This document shows, in pieces, positions 13,762 to 18,804 of a DNA stretch of 18,804 nucleotides; position 1 is the first letter of the stretch; each line of letters starts with the position of its first letter. Location: positions 1 through 18,804 of the forward strand of contig CAYZMA010000020.1 in NCBI GenBank assembly GCA_964479405.1, read 5' to 3'. The stretch is from JAMCZU01 sp964479405 (GTDB lineage: Bacteria; Patescibacteriota; UBA1384; UBA12157; JAENIV01). Both the position numbers and the translations under genes were made by a program. The notes under the pieces were generated by a model. That model searched no databases, was not told the origin of the DNA, and worked only from the letters and a program-made list of their open reading frames with translations.

Positions 13762-16308
13762 ATGATAAATCCTGAAGAAAATTTGCCCGATGGCAATCAA
13801 GTCTTCAAGAAATTCTCGGGAAATACGCGAAAAATTCTTATTTCTGCTTCCAAAATTGCTCAAAATACTCAAGCCAATATGGGTTCGGAGCATATTCTTT
13901 TGGCTTTAGCCATTACTCCTGGAACTCTGGCTCACTCTATTCTACAGGAGCATATGATTTCTTTAGATCAAATTCGTTTAGTTATTTCCTTAAATAATTC
14001 TCAAAAAAAATTAGTCAAACCTGTATTTTCAGATGAAGCAAAGGAAATCATAAAAAAATCAGCCATATTGGCAAAAGATTTTCAGCACCACCAAATTGAT
14101 CCTGAACATCTTCTTTTGGCGATTGTCTCAATTGAAGACTCAAGGGCTTATCAAATAATACTCCGTATCGGCGAAGATCCGGAGGATATTAAAATTCAAA
14201 TTAATAATTTATTTGAAGATATTAATGAACTTGAAAGAAAACCTTTTAGTCCTTCTCAATTTAATTTTGATGATTTTTCTCCCCAGAATATGCCACCAGA
14301 AATGGCGCAAGGAGAACTTCCGCCACCATCACAACCACCAAAGAATACTTTAGAATATTTTACGATTAATTTATCCCAGAAAGCCAAAGAAGGTAAAATT
14401 GACCCTTTAATTGGTCGTGAAAAAGAAATTCAAAGAGTGATTCAAATTCTTTCTCGTCGGACGAAAAATAATCCTGTTTTGGTGGGTGAACCGGGGGTGG
14501 GTAAAACCGTTATTGTAGAAGGGCTGGCTCAAAGAATTAATGATGGCATGGTTCCAACTGGACTTAAAGATAAGCAAATTATTATGCTTGACTTGGCTCT
14601 TTTAGTTGCCGGCACAATGTATCGTGGTCAATTTGAAGACAGAATTAAGAAAATTATGGAAGAGCTTGAAAAGCTTGGCAATGTAATTCTTTTTGTGGAT
14701 GAACTTCATACTGTTGTTGGCGCCGGTTCGGCTGAAGGTTCACTTGACGCTGCCAACATCTTAAAACCGGCTCTTTCAAAGGGAAGAATCCATTTAGTTG
14801 GCGCTACCACCGATGATGAATATCGCAAAGTAATTGAAAAAGATTCTGCTTTAGAGCGACGTTTTCAAAAAGTGGTTGTTCCTGAAGCAACTCCTGCTGA
14901 AGCAGTAGAAATTTTAAAAGGTTTAAGACCTTATTACGAAGCATTTCATGGCGTAAAAATTTCCGATGAGGCGCTTGTTAGCGCTGTTAATTTGTCTAAA
15001 AGATATATCGCTGACCGATTTTTGCCCGATAAAGCGATTGATTTAATTGATGAAGCTTCGGCCGCCTGGAAATTACAATTGGGAGAAAAAAATAATCCTA
15101 AAATTTTAAATATTCAAAAACAGTTAGCGCTGGTAAAATCGCAAAAAGAAGTTGAAGTTGAAAAACAAAATTTTAGACAAGCGGCGGAGTTAAAAGAACT
15201 GGAATGTCGTCTTGAAGAAGAAATAACCAAGCTAAGACAAGCTGAAGAAAAAATTGAAGGTCCGGCTATTTCGCCGAACGATATTGCTCGCGTTGTTTCA
15301 CTTTGGATTAATGTTCCTCTGGAAAACTTAACTAAAACCGAAAAAAGCAAATATCTCAATCTTTCAAAATTTCTTAAAAAACATATTATTGGTCAAGATG
15401 AAGCTATCGCGCAAATTTCTCAAGCGATTCGTCGGACAAAAACCGGGATTGCCGATCCGAATCGTCCGATTGGTTCGTTTGTTTTTCTAGGTCCAACGGG
15501 CGTTGGAAAAACAGAGCTAGCCAAAGTTCTGGCTTTAGAGCTTTTTGGCTCAAAAGAGTCAATTATTAAAATTGATATGTCTGAATTTATGGAGAGACAC
15601 AATGTTTCCCGTTTGGTAGGCGCTCCCCCGGGCTATGTTGGTTATGAAGAAGCCGGGCGCTTGACTGAATCTGTCAGGAAAAACCCTTATTCAATTGTTT
15701 TGTTTGATGAAATTGAAAAGGCTCATCCGGAAGTTTTTAATCTCTTGCTCCAAATCTTAGAAGATGGTCAACTGACTGACGCTAAAGGCAAAGTGGTTAA
15801 TTTTCGCAATACCATTATAATTTTAACTTCCAATATCGGGGTTAAAGAGCTAAATCAACAGGCTGTTATTGGTTTTGAAGCTTCTGGCGGCAATCAAAAA
15901 AAGAAAGCCAAAAGCGATTATGAAAAAATGAAAAATGATCTGACTTATCGCCTAAAACAAGAACTCCGACCGGAATTAATTAACCGTCTAGACAAAATTA
16001 TTATTTTCCACGCTTTAAGTAAAAATGAAATTGGAAAAATTATTGATTTAAACCTTGAAGAATTGCGAAAAAGATTGGAAAGCCAAGGGTATAATCTTTC
16101 TTTTTTACAAAAAGTTAAAGAAACAATTGCTAAATTTGGTTATAACCCGGAATATGGGGCTCGACCAATTCGTCGGGCTATTTCTGATTTAATTGAAGAT
16201 CCGCTCTCGGAAGCAATTCTAGCCGGAACTATTAAAAAAAACGAAGTTTTAAATATCACTTTTGATCAGAACAAGATTGTTTTTGAAAAAAATATAAAAA
16301 ACAAGTAA
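13762..16308 (+). CDS. clpC: AAA+ unfoldase ClpC, partner of ClpP
   Basis: ClpC is a hexameric ATP-driven unfoldase that feeds proteins into the ClpP peptidase. The 848 residues are typical. Two Clp N-terminal repeats occupy about 14-155, followed by a proline-rich linker (160-195). AAA domain 1 has Walker A GEPGVGKT (242-249) and Walker B VILFVDE (308-314). A short coiled UVR-type middle region lies at about 454-495 (KQNFRQAAELKELECRLEEE), which marks ClpC rather than ClpB. AAA domain 2 has Walker A GPTGVGKT (577-584), Walker B SIVLFDE (644-650) and IGF (703-705), the ClpP-docking loop. Its ATG directly abuts the nusA stop, with AAGGAT inside the nusA tail as ribosome-binding site. No ctsR, mcsA or mcsB is nearby, so Firmicute-style heat-shock control is not evident. 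Confidence 0.95.
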   Translation: MINPEENLPDGNQVFKKFSGNTRKILISASKIAQNTQANMGSEHILLALAITPGTLAHSILQEHMISLDQIRLVISLNNSQKKLVKPVFSDEAKEIIKKSAILAKDFQHHQIDPEHLLLAIVSIEDSRAYQIILRIGEDPEDIKIQINNLFEDINELERKPFSPSQFNFDDFSPQNMPPEMAQGELPPPSQPPKNTLEYFTINLSQKAKEGKIDPLIGREKEIQRVIQILSRRTKNNPVLVGEPGVGKTVIVEGLAQRINDGMVPTGLKDKQIIMLDLALLVAGTMYRGQFEDRIKKIMEELEKLGNVILFVDELHTVVGAGSAEGSLDAANILKPALSKGRIHLVGATTDDEYRKVIEKDSALERRFQKVVVPEATPAEAVEILKGLRPYYEAFHGVKISDEALVSAVNLSKRYIADRFLPDKAIDLIDEASAAWKLQLGEKNNPKILNIQKQLALVKSQKEVEVEKQNFRQAAELKELECRLEEEITKLRQAEEKIEGPAISPNDIARVVSLWINVPLENLTKTEKSKYLNLSKFLKKHIIGQDEAIAQISQAIRRTKTGIADPNRPIGSFVFLGPTGVGKTELAKVLALELFGSKESIIKIDMSEFMERHNVSRLVGAPPGYVGYEEAGRLTESVRKNPYSIVLFDEIEKAHPEVFNLLLQILEDGQLTDAKGKVVNFRNTIIILTSNIGVKELNQQAVIGFEASGGNQKKKAKSDYEKMKNDLTYRLKQELRPELINRLDKIIIFHALSKNEIGKIIDLNLEELRKRLESQGYNLSFLQKVKETIAKFGYNPEYGARPIRRAISDLIEDPLSEAILAGTIKKNEVLNITFDQNKIVFEKNIKNK

Positions 16309-16325
16309 AATAGAGTTAAATGAAT

Positions 16326-16360
16326 GTCCGCCTACGCCCTGACGGGCTACAGCGAGACTT
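16326..16360. repeat. GC-rich palindromic insert between clpC and the membrane gene
   Basis: A GC-rich patch in AT-rich DNA, with a hairpin GCCC-TGAC-GGGC (16336-16347) inside GTCCGCCTACGCC...GGCTACAGCGAG. It resembles, from memory, the TCCGCC...GGCGGA-type short dispersed repeats of some CPR genomes, in degenerate form. There is no T tract, so it is not a clear terminator; the next gene's AGGAGGG lies just downstream. Confidence 0.45.
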
Positions 16361-16372
16361 GCAGGAGGGAAT

Positions 16373-17233
16373 ATGCGTCATAAATGTTTAGCTAGTTTTA
16401 TCGTTTTTATTTTGTATTTTTCAATCTCCGGCTTAATTATGTTTGCCGAAGTTAAAGATCTTGCCAAAGCCAAAACCTTAATTAAAGTTTTAGCTCAATC
16501 TGGTATTTACGAAAAATTGCCTCAGTACGCTGAAACACTGGTAAATAGCCAAAATGATCCTCAAACAAAAACCCTCACTCTTGGTATTGCTCAATCTATT
16601 GATCCTAAATTTATTCAAAGCGAAATAGAAAAAAATGCCGAACCGTTTTTAGCTTATCTTAATGGCAAACAAAATCTTCCAAATATTAGTTTTGACCTTC
16701 GCTCTTTTAAAGTAAAGCTTCAATCAAAACTTCCAAGAGACAGCTCCTCTCAAATTTTTATTACTCAAATCCCCGATACTTACGGACTAGCGCAAATTAA
16801 AAATCCTGATCAAATTTTTGGTCGGGCAAAATTGACTTTTAAAGTTATTAATTATGGTTATTTAGTTTCGCTAATAGTCTCTATTTTAATGATTATTTTT
16901 CTAGTTCTTTTAGGTCTTTCATGGTGGCCAGCCATTCTTCGCTGGGTTGGCTGGGGAATTTTCCTGCCAGCTTTTTCAATGCTGGTTTTTACTTTTATTT
17001 CTTTAGCCATTCCTAAAATTCTTTTAGGAAAATATGGGACTAATCTTGATCCGGAAATTATTAAAATGATTAATCCTGTCATTGAAGCTCTAAATAATGC
17101 TACTAAAACAATTTCTCTACTTTATTCGGGTATAATTAGTGGTTTAGGTTTTGTTTTACTCTTTCTTTCCTATATTTTACCTCATCCACCAGAACCTAAG
17201 CCAGTAGCTAACCCTCCATCACCTACGAGGTGA
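16373..17233 (+). CDS. Four-helix membrane protein with an external domain, unknown function
   Basis: I cannot name this family. ATG at 16373 has a strong AGGAGGG 3 bases upstream. The 286-residue product has a membrane helix near the start (about 7-25), an external segment of about 135 residues, and three more helices at about 162-182, 189-213 and 249-269, ending in a proline-rich tail (271-284). The external part begins with an amphipathic region (LAKAKTLIKVLAQSGIYEKLPQYAETL) and includes AYLNGKQNLPNISFDLRSFKVKL (94-116). This looks like a helical domain and then a beta-rich stretch. A loop with SWWPAILRWVGWG joins helices 2 and 3. It follows clpC by 64 bp without a terminator, so read-through is likely. 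No enzyme motif is seen. A palindrome overlaps its stop codon. Confidence 0.85.
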   Translation: MRHKCLASFIVFILYFSISGLIMFAEVKDLAKAKTLIKVLAQSGIYEKLPQYAETLVNSQNDPQTKTLTLGIAQSIDPKFIQSEIEKNAEPFLAYLNGKQNLPNISFDLRSFKVKLQSKLPRDSSSQIFITQIPDTYGLAQIKNPDQIFGRAKLTFKVINYGYLVSLIVSILMIIFLVLLGLSWWPAILRWVGWGIFLPAFSMLVFTFISLAIPKILLGKYGTNLDPEIIKMINPVIEALNNATKTISLLYSGIISGLGFVLLFLSYILPHPPEPKPVANPPSPTR

Positions 17234-17234
17234 T
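17218..17234. repeat. Palindrome A, over the stop codon
   Basis: ATCACCT-ACG-AGGTGAT, a perfect 7 bp stem with an ACG triloop, containing the TGA stop of the membrane protein gene. It shares the core ACCT-ACG-AGGT with palindrome B at 17395. Confidence 0.7.
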
Positions 17235-17260
17235 AGATTCTAGGTTAGAGAAAATTAATT

Positions 17261-17389
17261 ATGAATTGCTTCAAATCTTGTTTTAATAGAATTATTTTTG
17301 TTATTTTTATAATTGCAATTTTATATTTAGTCTACAAAAACCCACCATGGCTCCAGCAAATAATTTCCAATATCAAGCACTATTTCTAA
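17261..17389 (+). CDS. Possible 42-residue single-helix membrane protein
   Basis: ATG at 17261 opens a 42-codon frame closed by TAA. The product has a short start with two cysteines and two basic residues (K5, R10), one strongly hydrophobic helix at about 11-24 (IIFVIFIIAILYLV), and a basic/aromatic tail (YKNPPWLQQIISNIKHYF). That is a credible small single-pass protein, with the positive-inside rule not decisive. The ribosome-binding site is weak (TTAGAG, about 10 bases upstream). It lies 27 bp after the larger membrane gene and is bracketed by two related palindromes. AT-rich DNA yields hydrophobic frames by chance, so the call is tentative. Confidence 0.45.
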   Translation: MNCFKSCFNRIIFVIFIIAILYLVYKNPPWLQQIISNIKHYF

Positions 17390-17394
17390 CCATA

Positions 17395-17413
17395 ATTAAC
17401 CTACGAGGTTAAT
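17395..17413. repeat. Palindrome B, after the small ORF
   Basis: ATTAACCT-ACG-AGGTTAAT, a perfect 8 bp stem with the same ACG triloop and ACCT/AGGT core as palindrome A. Outside the core the paired bases differ in a compensated way (C-G to A-T, A-T to T-A). Confidence 0.7.
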
Positions 17414-17502
17414 CAAAATGGTTTAAAGTCAGAATAATACCTGTAAAAAGTCTACTTTTACCGCTGGAGCGGGAATTGTTGAATATTTTTAAGATAAAAG
17501 AA
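17414..17502. other. Non-coding stretch with weak hairpins
   Basis: No gene is seen. It holds an imperfect dyad (GTAAAAAG...CTTTTAC, about 17443-17461) and a short GC hairpin CCGC-TGGA-GCGG (17461-17472). The second is followed 16 bases later by ATTTTT, too far for a confident terminator of the plus-strand unit. Confidence 0.4.
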
Positions 17503-17532
17503 AACCCGCGGAAATAAATACTTCCGCGGGTT
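17503..17532 (-). terminator. Strong intrinsic terminator of the minus-strand orphan gene
   Basis: A perfect 11 bp stem AACCCGCGGAA/TTCCGCGGGTT with an 8-base loop. On the minus strand it is followed by TTCTTTTATC, continuing the TT of the stem as a T-rich tail. It lies 19 bp after the stop of the gene at 17552. On the plus strand the tail is not T-rich. Confidence 0.88.
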
Positions 17533-17551
17533 CTGTGATCTTATAGTTATT

Positions 17552-18007
17552 TTAGTAAAACCAACACTTGCAAGCTATACTAACACTGATGTAGCCGGCT
17601 ATGCCAAATATTGCTGGCTCGATGGTTTCTATAGTTGCCCGATCCTCAATTTCCTTATCCAAGCAATGAGCTAAATGCGGTAGCATCCACATTCTTGGAA
17701 AAGAAATTTTAATCAGTTCTATCAACTTCTCCACATTGACATCTGGCTTCTTCGCTTCCTCAATAATCAGTTCTGACTTGCGAGAGTAAAGAAGCGATAT
17801 GGTTGCAAGAGCAAGTGAATCTGGATCGTATTGTGGATCATATTCATTGTCGTCTTCTCTCGCACCGATTGCCAGCTTGTTATCAAGTTGGTTAAGCTGA
17901 ATCATACCCATTTGTTGGATCGATTCATAGATAGGATCAAATTTTTCTCGAGTAACATTCGCAACTGTCTCGCCTTTCACTTCTTTTACAATTTCATCTA
18001 TCTGCAT
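17552..18007 (-). CDS. Orphan 151-residue protein, unknown function
   Basis: I do not recognise this family. ATG at 18007 is chosen because AAGGAGG lies 8 bases upstream; an earlier in-frame ATG at 18031 would place that site inside the gene. The product is acidic. It begins MQIDEIVKEVKGE, has a very acidic patch at about 51-63 (EDDNEYDPQYDPD), then predicted helices (LALATISLLYSRKSELIIEEA; VEKLIELIKISF). It ends with a hydrophobic stretch (about 131-146) and CKCWFY, a C-x-C plus aromatic tail. The acidic patch could bind a cation, but no known loop motif fits. It has its own extended -10 promoter and strong terminator, like the orphan gene at 4917. Confidence 0.78.
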   Translation of the reverse strand: MQIDEIVKEVKGETVANVTREKFDPIYESIQQMGMIQLNQLDNKLAIGAREDDNEYDPQYDPDSLALATISLLYSRKSELIIEEAKKPDVNVEKLIELIKISFPRMWMLPHLAHCLDKEIEDRATIETIEPAIFGIAGYISVSIACKCWFY

Positions 18008-18060
18008 CTCAATAGCCTCCTTGATTATCATTCATTCTCTGTCCAACAAAACTATAAGGT

Positions 18061-18089
18061 ATTGTATCACAATCCCACCCATTTGTCAA
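18061..18089 (-). promoter_or_regulatory. Promoter of the minus-strand orphan gene
   Basis: Perfect TTGACA (18089-18084), a 17-base spacer and TACAAT (18066-18061), with a TGn extension. Predicted start near 18054 gives a leader of about 47 bases. Confidence 0.82.
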
Positions 18090-18111
18090 CCACCTAAAGA
18101 TATGGTATGCT
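18083..18111 (+). promoter_or_regulatory. Promoter of the Rel gene, sharing its -35 site
   Basis: TTGTCA (18083-18088), a 17-base spacer and TATGCT (18106-18111) with a TGn extension. The -35 hexamer is the complement of the opposing promoter's TTGACA, offset by one base. The -10 box ends 9 bases before the ATG, so the mRNA would have at most a few leader bases. Confidence 0.65.
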
Positions 18112-18120
18112 TCAGATACA

Positions 18121-18804
18121 ATGACTTTTGATGATCTTGCAAAAAAACTTGATTATCTTAGCGATCAGGATAAGAAACTTATCCGTCGGGCTTTTGAATT
18201 TTCCGAAGTTGCTCACAAAGGCCAGAAACGATTTACCGGCGAACCATTTGTTCAGCACGAACTGGAAACAGCTAGTTTTATTGCTGATCTTAAACTTGAT
18301 GCCCCAGCTATTGCCACTGCTCTTTTACATGATGTCTGTGAAGATACCTCTTGCACTCAAGATCAAATTCGTAAAAATTTTGGTCGGAAAATTGCCGAGC
18401 TAGTTGATGGTATTACTAAACTGAGCAAAATCCGAATCAGACGTCGCTGGCTGGTGATTCGTGACGAAAAAGAACTCCAAGAATTTGATCGCCACGCCGA
18501 AACGCTCCGCAAAATGTTTATGGCAATGGCTAAAGATATTAGAATTGTTATTATCAAACTAGCCGATCGTTTGCACAATATGAAAACTCTCCAAGGCGTG
18601 CCAGAAGAAAAACGGCTTCGTATTGCTAAAGAAACTCTGGAAATTTATGCTCCTTTAGCCGACAGGTTAGGAATGGGCGAACTTAAAGGTCAGCTTGAAG
18701 ACTTGGCTTTTGGTTACATTGAACCAGAAGAATCTAGAAAACTAAAAGCTCGTCTGGCTGATAAATTAGATCGGAAAGAAAAATATATTGAAAAAATTAG
18801 GAAA
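18121..18804 (+). CDS. RelA/SpoT-family (p)ppGpp enzyme, N-terminal part
   Basis: The first 228 residues of a stringent-response enzyme, cut by the right edge. This part is the HD hydrolase domain, which breaks (p)ppGpp to GDP or GTP and pyrophosphate. Metal and catalytic residues are visible: H32 in AHKGQKR, H46, the HDVCED motif (H70, D71, E74, D75), and D149 in IKLADRLHNM. An intact HD..ED means the hydrolase is probably active, as in bifunctional Rel or SpoT and unlike E. coli RelA. The region after TKLSKI carries extra basic residues (IRIRRRWLVIRDEKELQEFDRH, about 104-125) not usual in the family. The synthetase, TGS and ACT domains would follow outside the window. ATG at 18121 has no ribosome-binding site; the close -10 box suggests leaderless translation. 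Confidence 0.93.
   Translation, partial: MTFDDLAKKLDYLSDQDKKLIRRAFEFSEVAHKGQKRFTGEPFVQHELETASFIADLKLDAPAIATALLHDVCEDTSCTQDQIRKNFGRKIAELVDGITKLSKIRIRRRWLVIRDEKELQEFDRHAETLRKMFMAMAKDIRIVIIKLADRLHNMKTLQGVPEEKRLRIAKETLEIYAPLADRLGMGELKGQLEDLAFGYIEPEESRKLKARLADKLDRKEKYIEKIRK

Noticed and set aside
13554..13893. Two hydrophobic minus-strand frames
   Set aside because: They are the complement of the lysine-rich nusA tail and the start of clpC; poly-Phe/Leu composition is an artefact of antisense AAA/AAG codons.
17831..18097. 88-codon plus-strand frame
   Set aside because: It lies over the orphan minus-strand gene and its promoter, without a ribosome-binding site; the minus-strand gene has complete signals.
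1..18804. Recoded UGA (glycine) genetic code
   Set aside because: TGA ends several genes at the family-expected position (murA, the WecG-type gene, the four-helix membrane protein), and no conserved protein is interrupted by TGA.
1..18804. CRISPR array, transposase or prophage module
   Set aside because: No regularly spaced direct repeats and no transposase, integrase or structural phage genes were seen; the repeats found are isolated palindromes.

Overview
The window is about 18.8 kb of AT-rich, tightly packed bacterial DNA. Several traits suggest a small-genome lineage of the Candidate Phyla Radiation (Patescibacteria): short intergenic gaps, divergent short forms of universal enzymes (a 390-residue enolase), a bifunctional glucose/mannose-phosphate isomerase in place of classical Pgi, a membrane-anchored sortase and PEGA protein, and familiar operons broken up (nusA without rimP or infB). 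TGA is used as a normal stop (murA, wecG-like gene and others), which argues against the lineages that read UGA as glycine. The assignment is inference from gene content; no 16S or ribosomal gene lies here.

Layout: (1) 1-4815, minus strand: a glycolytic operon read as isomerase, enolase, phosphoglycerate mutase, with the N-terminal 331 residues of an amino-DNA methyltransferase following only 8 bp later and running off the left edge. (2) 4844-4884: back-to-back promoters for that operon and for an orphan 203-residue gene (4917-5528) with its own terminator. (3) 5602-5825: tRNA-Ala(CGC) on minus and tRNA-Leu(CAA) on plus. The ribosome-binding site of a sortase gene abuts the CCA of tRNA-Leu. 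(4) 5836-7225: sortase and PEGA-domain protein, convergent with an 8 bp overlap. (5) 7268-11562, plus: murA, mreB, a GT4 glycosyltransferase, a palindromic intergenic repeat, and a WecG/TagA-type glycosyltransferase, i.e. cell envelope and shape. (6) 11637-16308, plus: a SigB/SigF-type sigma factor, then nusA and clpC. The nusA leader holds two consensus promoters with a complete intrinsic terminator between them. (7) 16373-17413: an unrecognised four-helix membrane protein and a 42-residue single-helix ORF bracketed by two matching palindromes. (8) 17503-18804: an orphan 151-residue gene on minus with its own strong terminator, sharing a divergent promoter region with a RelA/SpoT-type (p)ppGpp enzyme cut by the right edge.

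How it fits together: central carbon flux (isomerase, enolase, mutase), wall precursor synthesis and shape (murA, mreB), surface glycan and protein attachment (two glycosyltransferases, sortase, PEGA protein), and global control (alternative sigma factor, NusA, ClpC, Rel).

The most unusual content is regulatory. The nusA leader has an attenuator architecture with a possible 6-codon leader peptide overlapping the terminator. The sortase appears to be expressed from a tRNA transcript. Two divergent promoter pairs overlap at their -35 boxes. Three genes have a -10 box so close to the ATG that leaderless mRNAs are predicted. No transposase, CRISPR array or phage module was seen.
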